A stretch of 10,424 bases of DNA from NCBI GenBank assembly GCA_937926555.1, contig CALAZX010000057.1, positions 1-10,424 on the forward strand. The letters run 5' to 3'. Below, one piece after another: positions 5,483 through 10,424 of this stretch. The notes beneath the pieces are model-generated. The model was not told where the DNA came from. It did no database searches and was given only the letters and a program-made list of their open reading frames with translations. This stretch comes from an uncultured Negativicutes bacterium. GTDB taxonomy: Bacteria; Bacillota; Negativicutes; Acidaminococcales; Acidaminococcaceae. Both the position numbers and the translations under genes were made by a program. The stretch's first letter is position 1, and every line of letters starts with the position of its first letter.

Positions 5483-7006
5483 ATGAGCAAAAAAGGTAAA
5501 GTTTATCTGATCGGCGCAGGCCCCGGAGACCCCGGCCTGCTGACCCTGAGAGGCCGGGACTGCCTGGCCGAGGCTGACGTTGTCGTCTACGACCGTCTGG
5601 CCGACCCCCGTATCCTGGCCTGGGTGAGACCCGAGGCCGAGCGCATCTATGTGGGCAAAGCATCCAGCAAGCACACCATGAAGCAGGAGGATATCTGCCA
5701 GCTGCTGGTTGACCTGGCCGCTGAAGGCAAGACCGTGGCCCGTCTGAAAGGCGGCGACTCCTTCGTCTTCGGCCGTGGCGGCGAGGAGGCCCTGCTGCTC
5801 CGTGAGAACGGACTCCCCTTCGAGTTCGTCCCCGGCATCACCAGCGCCATCTCCGTGCCTGAATACGCTGGCATCCCCGTGACCCACCGGAAAGTGGCGG
5901 CATCCTTCGCTGTCATCACCGGCCACGAGGACCCCTCCCGTGAGAAATCCGGCATCAACTGGGCCGGCCTGGCCAACGGTGTGGACACCCTGGTCTTCCT
6001 CATGGGCGTGGAGAACCTGGAGAACATCTCCCGCAACCTGATCGAGAACGGCCGTCCGGCCGACACCCCCGCCGCACTGATCCGCTGGGGCACCCATCCC
6101 GAGCAGCGCACCCTGATCACCACCCTGGGCAAGGCCTATGAGGACGTGGTGCGTACCGGCATGCGTCCCCCCGCCATCTTCATCGTGGGCGAGGTTGTGA
6201 AGCTCCGCGACGAGCTGAGCTGGTTCGAGACGAAACCCCTGTTCGGCAAGACTTTCGTTGTGACCCGGGCCCGCGCCCAGGCAAGCAAGCTCACCGGCCA
6301 GCTGGAGGCTGAAGGCGCCAAAGTCATCGAGGTACCCGCCATCCGCATCGTGGAGCCGGACGACTTCGCTCCCCTGGACAACGCCCAGAAGAACCTGGAC
6401 TCCTATGACTGGGTTGTCTTCACCAGCGCCAACGGAGTGGACGGCTTCTTCCGCCGCCTGCGCCTGAACGGCAAGGACGCCCGTGCCCTGGCCGGCTGCA
6501 AGATCGCCGCCATCGGCTCCGCCACGGAGAAGACCCTGTCCCGCTACGGCCTGGCCGCTGACCTGGTTCCCGCCTCCTACAAGGCCGAGGACCTGACCGA
6601 CGCCCTGCTGCCGCAGCTGACCAAAGACAGTAAAGTCCTCCTGGCCCGCGCCGCCGTCGCCCGCAACGTGCTGCCCGACGCCCTCCGCGCCAACGGTGTG
6701 GCTGTGGATGTTGTGCCGGTTTACAAGACCGTCAGCGACTGCGAGAACAAGGACGAGCTGAAAGAGGCCCTGAAGAACGGCGAAGTGGACTGCGTGACCT
6801 TCACCAGCTCCTCCACCGTCACCAACCTGATGGAAGCCCTGGACGGCGAGAAGGAGCTGCTGAAAGGCGTGACTCTGGCCACCATCGGACCCATCACCGC
6901 CGACACCCTGAAGAAGGCCGGCTTCTCCGCCGACGTGGAAGCGGAGGAATACACCATCGAGGGCCTGATGGACGCTCTGAACGCCCACTACGAAGTGAAG
7001 GCCTGA
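5483..7006 (+). CDS. cobA-hemD: uroporphyrinogen III C-methyltransferase / uroporphyrinogen III synthase fusion (CobA-HemD)
   Basis: 507 residues in two fused enzymes; ATG 5483 follows a GGGAG site. Residues 1 to about 245 are CobA (SUMT), which uses S-adenosylmethionine to methylate uroporphyrinogen III at C2 and C7, giving precorrin-2. Motifs are VYLIGAGPGDPGLLTLRG (7-24), VVVYDRL, RLKGGDSFVFGRGGEEA (87-103), VPGITSAISVPEYAGIPVTH (116-135), VITGHEDP and FLMGVENL. Residues about 255-507 are HemD, which cyclises hydroxymethylbilane with D-ring inversion: VVTRARAQASKL (259-270), YDWVVFTSANGVDGFF (308-323), AAIGSATEKTL and, near the end, VDCVTFTSSSTVTNL. HemD is poorly conserved, but these patches are typical. 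The fusion is common in Bacillota and channels the product of HemC toward precorrin-2, so the flux leads to siroheme or cobalamin. Both halves look intact. Confidence 0.96.
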   Translation: MSKKGKVYLIGAGPGDPGLLTLRGRDCLAEADVVVYDRLADPRILAWVRPEAERIYVGKASSKHTMKQEDICQLLVDLAAEGKTVARLKGGDSFVFGRGGEEALLLRENGLPFEFVPGITSAISVPEYAGIPVTHRKVAASFAVITGHEDPSREKSGINWAGLANGVDTLVFLMGVENLENISRNLIENGRPADTPAALIRWGTHPEQRTLITTLGKAYEDVVRTGMRPPAIFIVGEVVKLRDELSWFETKPLFGKTFVVTRARAQASKLTGQLEAEGAKVIEVPAIRIVEPDDFAPLDNAQKNLDSYDWVVFTSANGVDGFFRRLRLNGKDARALAGCKIAAIGSATEKTLSRYGLAADLVPASYKAEDLTDALLPQLTKDSKVLLARAAVARNVLPDALRANGVAVDVVPVYKTVSDCENKDELKEALKNGEVDCVTFTSSSTVTNLMEALDGEKELLKGVTLATIGPITADTLKKAGFSADVEAEEYTIEGLMDALNAHYEVKA

Positions 7007-7035
7007 ACCGGTCTTCCGCATAATCTGTGACCTTT

Positions 7036-7054
7036 CCCCCGGAGCCTCCGGGGG
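7036..7054 (+). repeat. GC-rich hairpin between cobA-hemD and hemB
   Basis: CCCCCGGA (7036-7043) pairs perfectly with TCCGGGGG (7047-7054) around a 3-base loop. No T-tract follows, so it is not a canonical intrinsic terminator. Within an operon it could stabilise the upstream mRNA's 3' end, mark a processing point or cause partial termination between the early and late genes. Confidence 0.6.
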
Positions 7055-7124
7055 ATTCCCTATATACAAGCCGCGGCCCTGCCCATCCCGGCAAGCCGCT
7101 TATCGAAGAAAGGGAGTGTTTTCC

Positions 7125-8108
7125 ATGGGATTTCCTATTTACCGTCCCCGCCGCCTCCGTGCGACCGAGAACCTGCGCAGCATGATCCGTGAGACGGCCG
7201 TGTCCGTCACCGACCTGATTTTCCCTCTTTTCGTCGTACCCGGCGAGAAGATCAAGAACGAGATTTCCAGCCTCCCCGGCAACTACCAGTACTCCGTTGA
7301 CATGGTGATGGACGCCGTGGACGAGGCTGTGGAGCTGGGCATCCCCGCCGTGCTGCTCTTCGGCCTGCCTTCCTATAAGGACGATATCGGCAGCAGCGCC
7401 TGGGACGACAATGAGCCGGTACAGATGGCCAGCAAAGCCATCAAGGCGAAATACCCCGAGCTGGTTGTCATCACCGACGCCTGCCTCTGCGAATACACCA
7501 GCCATGGCCACTGCGGCGTGCTGCAGAACGGCTGCACCGTCAACAACGACGAGACCCTGCCCCTGCTGGGCAAGGTTGCCGTGAGCCAGGCCCGCTGCGG
7601 CGCTGATATCATCGCCCCCTCCAACATGATGGACGGCTATGTGGCAGTGATGCGCAAAGCCCTGGATGACGCCGGCTTCAACCATGTGGCAATCATGGCC
7701 TACAGCGCCAAGTTCGCCTCCGCCTACTACGGCCCCTTCCGCACCGCGGCGGACTCCACTCCCTGCGCCGGTGACCGGAAAGGCTACCAGATGGACCCCG
7801 CCAACACCGACGAGGCCCTGCGTGAGACCGCCCTGGACATCGAGGAGGGCGCCGACATCGTCATGGTGAAACCCGCCCTGGCCTACCAGGACATCACCCG
7901 CCGTGTGGCCGACACTTTCAACCGCCCGCTGTGCGTCTACAATGTCAGCGGCGAGTACGCCATGGTGAAAGCCGCAGCCGAGAAGGGCTGGATCGACGAG
8001 AAAAAAATCGTCATGGAGACCATGCTCAGCTTCAAGCGGGCCGGCGCCAAGATGATCATCACCTACCACGCCCTGGACGTGGCCAAATGGCTGAAAGAAG
8101 AGAACTGA
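7125..8108 (+). CDS. hemB: porphobilinogen synthase (5-aminolevulinate dehydratase)
   Basis: 327 residues. The enzyme condenses two 5-aminolevulinate molecules into porphobilinogen. The start is ATG 7125, 8 bases after AAAGGGAG (7109-7116); a GTG at 7116 overlaps that site and is rejected. The N-terminal arm with YRPRRLR is typical. The zinc-binding triad is intact: Cys120, Cys122 and Cys130 in DACLCEYTSHGHCG, placing it in the zinc-dependent class and not the Asp-rich magnesium class. The two active-site lysines are Lys196 (MAYSAKFASAYYGPFR) and Lys249 (IVMVKPALAY), the latter forming the Schiff base. GDRKGYQMDPAN (216-227) is the usual central signature. The length is normal. It lies 118 bases after cobA-hemD with a GC-rich hairpin between. 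No separate promoter is clear. Confidence 0.97.
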   Translation: MGFPIYRPRRLRATENLRSMIRETAVSVTDLIFPLFVVPGEKIKNEISSLPGNYQYSVDMVMDAVDEAVELGIPAVLLFGLPSYKDDIGSSAWDDNEPVQMASKAIKAKYPELVVITDACLCEYTSHGHCGVLQNGCTVNNDETLPLLGKVAVSQARCGADIIAPSNMMDGYVAVMRKALDDAGFNHVAIMAYSAKFASAYYGPFRTAADSTPCAGDRKGYQMDPANTDEALRETALDIEEGADIVMVKPALAYQDITRRVADTFNRPLCVYNVSGEYAMVKAAAEKGWIDEKKIVMETMLSFKRAGAKMIITYHALDVAKWLKEEN

Positions 8109-8228
8109 TATGCGCCGCCGTCTGACCGGGACATTCTGTCTGCGCGGAATATTCCGGCAGATACCTTCGGCCGGGCGGCCCGTGACCTGTTCCACTGATA
8201 AAGGTATAGAATAGATAAGGAGAATCTC

Positions 8229-9527
8229 ATGTCTGATCTGCATCTTTCCGCTGCCACTTTCGAAGCAGCGAAGAAAATCATCCCCGGCGGGGTCAACAGC
8301 CCTGTCCGCTCTTTCCGCAGCGTTGGCGGAACCCCTCCCTTCATCACCAGAGGTGAAGGCAGCTACATTTTCGACGAGGACGGCAACAAGTACATCGACT
8401 ACGTGCTGTCCTACGGTCCCCTGCTGATGGGCCATGCGGCTCCGGTAGTGACCGAGGCCGTGCAGGCCGCTGCAGGCAGAGGCACCTCTTTCGGCGCCCC
8501 CACCCCGGCGGAAGTCACCCTGGCAGAGCTGGTTTGCAGCCTGGTTCCCTCCATGGAGATGGTCCGCATGGTGAACTCCGGCACCGAGGCCACCATGAGC
8601 GCCATCCGTCTGGCCCGTGCCTACACCGGCCGTGACTGCATCGTGAAATTCATCGGCTGCTACCATGGCCACAGCGACTCCCTGCTGGTACATGCCGGCT
8701 CCGGCGCCGCCACCTTCGGCGTACCCGACAGCCCCGGCGTGACCAAGGGCACCGCGGCCACCACCCTGTCCGTGCCCTTCAACGACCTGGCCGCCCTGGA
8801 AGAGGTGTTCCGGGCCAAAGGCGACGAGATCGCCGCTGTCATCATGGAACCCACCCCGGGCAACATGGGTCTGGTCCTGCCTGAGGAAGGCTACCTGAAA
8901 ACCATCCGCGAGCTGACGAAGAAATACGGCTCCCTGCTGATCATCGACGAGGTGATGTCCGGCTTCCGCGCCGCACAGGGCGGCAGCCAGTCTCTCTACG
9001 GCATCGACCCCGATATCACCTGCCTGGGCAAAGTCATTGGCGGCGGTCTCCCCGTAGCCGCATACGGCGGCAAGAAGGAGATCATGAACTGGGTATCCCC
9101 GGTAGGCCCCATGTACCAGGCCGGCACCCTGTCCGGCAACCCGCTGGCCATGGCCGCCGGTATCGCCGCGCTGACCTACATGCGTGACAACGATGTCTGC
9201 GCCACCCTGACCAAGCGCACCGCGGAACTCGCCGCCGCGCTGAAAGAGGAGGCCGACAAGGCCGGCGTGCCCACCTGCATCCATCACCTGGGCTCCATGT
9301 TCACCGTCTTCTTTAGCGAGAAGGACGTGAAGAACTACGCCGATGCGGAAGCCTGCGACCAGGACGCGTTCCGCACCTACTTCCACAGCATGCTGGACCA
9401 GGGCATCTACCTGCCACCCTCCCAGTTCGAGACCAACTTCATCTCCCTGGCCCATACCGGGGAGGACTTCAGAAAGACCGTGGAAGCCGCGGCTGTGGCT
9501 TTCCGCACCATCGCTGTCGACAAGTGA
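8229..9527 (+). CDS. hemL: glutamate-1-semialdehyde 2,1-aminomutase
   Basis: 432 residues; ATG 8229 lies 6 bases after AAGGAG (8217-8222). This PLP enzyme of the class III aminotransferase fold isomerises glutamate-1-semialdehyde from HemA to 5-aminolevulinate for HemB. Motifs are IPGGVNSPVRSFRSVGG near the N-terminus, DYVLSYGPLLMGHA (57-70), VNSGTEATMSAIRLARAYTGR (115-135), CYHGHSDSLLVHAGSG (144-159), IIDEVMSGFR (238-247) with Asp240 for the PLP ring nitrogen, and LGKVIGGGLPVAAYGG with Lys268 as the PLP Schiff-base lysine. A small deviation is EPTPGNMGLVLP at about 207-218, where EPVAGNMG is more usual. The length matches the family. It is the last gene of the operon, 120 bases after hemB, followed by an intrinsic terminator. 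Confidence 0.97.
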   Translation: MSDLHLSAATFEAAKKIIPGGVNSPVRSFRSVGGTPPFITRGEGSYIFDEDGNKYIDYVLSYGPLLMGHAAPVVTEAVQAAAGRGTSFGAPTPAEVTLAELVCSLVPSMEMVRMVNSGTEATMSAIRLARAYTGRDCIVKFIGCYHGHSDSLLVHAGSGAATFGVPDSPGVTKGTAATTLSVPFNDLAALEEVFRAKGDEIAAVIMEPTPGNMGLVLPEEGYLKTIRELTKKYGSLLIIDEVMSGFRAAQGGSQSLYGIDPDITCLGKVIGGGLPVAAYGGKKEIMNWVSPVGPMYQAGTLSGNPLAMAAGIAALTYMRDNDVCATLTKRTAELAAALKEEADKAGVPTCIHHLGSMFTVFFSEKDVKNYADAEACDQDAFRTYFHSMLDQGIYLPPSQFETNFISLAHTGEDFRKTVEAAAVAFRTIAVDK

Positions 9528-9573
9528 TTCCGGCGTGACGGAATCAGGAACAACAATATAAGACAGAACAACG

Positions 9574-9631
9574 ACCGCCCCAGGCGGAAAGGCTCCGGAT
9601 AAAGGAGTCTCTCCCCTGCGGCGGTTTTTTC
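9574..9631 (+). terminator. intrinsic terminator of the hem operon, branched
   Basis: The base of the stem pairs ACCGCCCCAGG (9574-9584) with CCTGCGGCGGT (9615-9625), 10 of 11 positions. Inside it GGCTCC (9591-9596) pairs with GGAGTC (9604-9609, one wobble) as a second hairpin. A run of T (9625-9630) follows directly. It lies 47 bases after the hemL stop. The long branched form is unusual, but no known riboswitch core is recognised in it. Confidence 0.8.
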
Positions 9632-9690
9632 ATGTGCGGAGATCAATTCCCCACGGTCCCTTTTTTCGCAGAAAAGACACAGTTGCGGTA

Positions 9691-9719
9691 TTGCAATCCT
9701 CTTTTCCGGGGTATATACT
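9691..9719 (+). promoter_or_regulatory. promoter of a candidate small RNA
   Basis: TTGCAA (9691-9696, 4 of 6 consensus) and TATACT (9714-9719, 5 of 6) are separated by exactly 17 bases. A second -35-like TTGCGG lies just upstream (9683-9688). The expected start is near 9726. The next element downstream is an intrinsic terminator, not a gene. Confidence 0.55.
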
Positions 9720-9725
9720 ATACAA

Positions 9726-9809
9726 GTTCAATGGGATATCCGCTTCACACTCCCCCATAACCGTATATGCGATGCACGGGCTTCTGTCAGAACGGACGGA
9801 AGCTTTTTT
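9726..9809 (+). ncRNA. candidate small non-coding RNA, about 84 nt
   Basis: The limits are inferred from a predicted start 7 bases after the -10 at 9714-9719 and the end of the T-tract of a strong terminator. The interval has no frame with a ribosome binding site. It contains an accessible-looking C-rich stretch (CACTCCCCCATAACC, 9748-9762) that could pair with G-rich ribosome binding sites, followed by the terminator hairpin. I recognise no known RNA family. It could instead be a short attenuated leader, but the next gene has its own promoter. Confidence 0.4.
9780..9809 (+). terminator. strong intrinsic terminator inside the intergenic region
   Basis: GCTTCTGTC (9780-9788) pairs with GACGGAAGC (9795-9803), 9 base pairs with one T-G wobble and a 6-base loop, directly followed by six T (9804-9809). 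The upstream operon already has a terminator at 9574-9630, so this one most simply ends a separate short transcript. Confidence 0.8.
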
Positions 9810-9938
9810 ACACCCCGACCTCCCGGGACATAAGTCTTCCCGGCAGATACTCGACCGGGGATGGGCGGTAAAATCTTGTTTTATTTCATTTTTGTGTAAC
9901 TCTCTTTCACTATCACCATCATATTATTGTCCGAAATA

Positions 9939-9967
9939 TTGAAAATAAATAGATATTCATATATAAT
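9939..9967 (+). promoter_or_regulatory. near-consensus promoter of the exported-protein gene
   Basis: TTGAAA (9939-9944, 5 of 6) and a perfect TATAAT (9962-9967) are separated by 17 bases in strongly AT-rich DNA that may act as an UP element. The expected start is near 9974, giving a leader of about 100 bases that includes the dyad at 10002-10029. Confidence 0.75.
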
Positions 9968-10001
9968 TAATATGTTAGTGATTGTTTATATCACGAAGCT
10001 T

Positions 10002-10029
10002 TTGACTGTCAAGTCGACTTGATGGTCAA
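10002..10029. repeat. 28-base dyad in the leader of the exported-protein gene
   Basis: TTGACTGTCAAGTC (10002-10015) faces GACTTGATGGTCAA (10016-10029): 12 of 14 positions are complementary, including the perfect 12-base palindrome CAAGTCGACTTG at the centre. The two mismatches are T-G and G-T, so in RNA every position can pair, and the stem extends outward to 9999 and 10032 with one more wobble. It lies downstream of the predicted start and upstream of the ribosome binding site. It could be an operator for a dimeric repressor or an mRNA hairpin affecting stability or translation. Confidence 0.7.
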
Positions 10030-10073
10030 GAGAACGGATAAGAGAAATGGAAGATAAAAGGAGGAATTATTTT

Positions 10074-10424
10074 ATGAAAAACTCGACAGCTTTTTCCAAT
10101 TCCAAGAAAATGGCGATTCTCGCCAGCTTCTTCGTCATGCTCAACGCAGGTGCCGCGGTTTACGCTTCCGAGGCTCCCGCCCCCACCACCAGCGACCAGA
10201 CCTTTGAGATCATCCTGGACGGCACCGAGGGCAAGAAGGAAGCCAACCACAGCCAGGGGAACGACCTGAAACTGGATGTGGCCAAAACCGACCTGAACGC
10301 TGTCGGCCTGTACTTCAACGCGCAGGACAAGAGCACTCATCCCGCCGACTTCAAGAATGAGGACAGGACACTGAACGAGACCGTAAGCACAAAACCGGAG
10401 AAAAAGAAAGGTTACCCCAACGCC
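10074..10424 (+). CDS. secreted or surface protein of unknown family, N-terminal part
   Basis: The frame is open from ATG 10074 to the window edge (117 codons, no stop). A strong AAAAGGAGG site (10056-10064) lies 9 bases upstream. The start of the protein is a clear signal peptide: Lys2, Lys11 and Lys12, then a hydrophobic core (about residues 13-29) and a VYA cleavage site after Ala31, so the product is exported through Sec. The mature part visible so far (about 86 residues) begins SEAPAPTTSDQTFEI and is hydrophilic and rich in Lys, Asp, Glu, Asn and Thr, with no cysteine. No lipobox, S-layer homology or enzyme motif appears in the visible part. A cell-surface or extracellular protein such as an adhesin or autotransporter-like protein would fit, but this is speculation. 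The strong promoter and RBS suggest high expression. Confidence 0.75.
   Translation, partial: MKNSTAFSNSKKMAILASFFVMLNAGAAVYASEAPAPTTSDQTFEIILDGTEGKKEANHSQGNDLKLDVAKTDLNAVGLYFNAQDKSTHPADFKNEDRTLNETVSTKPEKKKGYPNA

Larger units (their letters stand above)
9528..10073. other. 546-base intergenic region
   Basis: I see no credible gene: a 102-codon GTG-initiated frame at 9634-9942 has no ribosome binding site and no recognisable protein character. The region holds, in order, the operon terminator (9574-9630), a promoter (9691-9719), a second intrinsic terminator (9780-9809), a small GC hairpin (CCGGGA/TCCCGG near 9823-9843), an AT-rich segment with a near-consensus promoter (9939-9967), and a 28-base dyad (10002-10029) upstream of the next gene. 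Confidence 0.75.

Noticed and set aside
8182..8212. Possible internal promoter before hemL (GTGACC-17-TATAGA)
   Set aside because: Both elements match only 4 of 6 bases, and the implied start would fall on the hemL ribosome binding site.
6894..9455. 853-codon minus-strand open frame opposite hemB and hemL
   Set aside because: It is the mirror of two certain genes. Its translation is dominated by Gly, His, Val, Gln and Ala runs typical of antisense of GC-rich coding sequence, and it has no recognisable domain. The same holds for the long minus frames at 3230-4996, 4461-5663 and 5465-7069.
9634..9942. 102-codon frame starting with GTG
   Set aside because: It has no ribosome binding site, starts right after a terminator, runs through a second terminator and shows no coding character.
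10026..10340. 104-codon minus-strand frame opposite the exported-protein gene
   Set aside because: It is opposite a frame with a clear signal peptide and strong RBS, and it has no supporting start signals of its own.

Overview
The window looks like a chromosomal segment of a GC-rich member of the Bacillota. Strong AGGAGG-type ribosome binding sites, an RqcH (NFACT) protein, a CobA-HemD fusion and a glutamate (C5) tetrapyrrole operon all fit that group. An anaerobic Negativicutes relative (Acidaminococcaceae/Veillonellaceae type) is my best guess, but it is inferred from overall gene style and not proven by any single marker.

Layout. Positions 1-253 hold the 3' end of an RqcH-like gene, translationally coupled (ATGA overlap) to a small unrecognised membrane protein (250-648). 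A terminator hairpin at 710-741 separates these from two genes on the minus strand: a nitroreductase-family flavoprotein (746-1243) and a DUF2271-like putative lipoprotein (1373-2125), the latter behind an extended -10 promoter. A 470-base divergent intergenic region follows. It carries the minus-strand promoter, several inverted repeats, a plus-strand promoter near 2396-2424 and a leader of about 165 bases ending in a terminator-like hairpin just ahead of the first operon gene.

Positions 2596-9527 form one collinear operon: precorrin-2 dehydrogenase (SirC/CysG-B type), hemA, hemC, cobA-hemD fusion, hemB, hemL. The products convert glutamyl-tRNA to 5-aminolevulinate (HemA, HemL), then to porphobilinogen (HemB), hydroxymethylbilane (HemC) and uroporphyrinogen III (HemD). 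They then divert it by methylation (CobA) and oxidation (SirC) to precorrin-2 and sirohydrochlorin. The set therefore points to siroheme and/or cobalamin. None of the classical protoheme genes (hemE, hemN/F, hemG/Y, hemH) is present here. A branched intrinsic terminator (9574-9630) closes the operon.

The last part (9631-10424) is the least ordinary. A well-formed promoter (9691-9719) is followed about 85 bases later by a strong intrinsic terminator with no credible reading frame between, which is a candidate small RNA. Next comes an AT-rich segment with a near-consensus promoter (9939-9967), a 28-base dyad that is fully pairable as RNA, a strong RBS, and the start of a secreted protein gene with a clear signal peptide that runs off the window.
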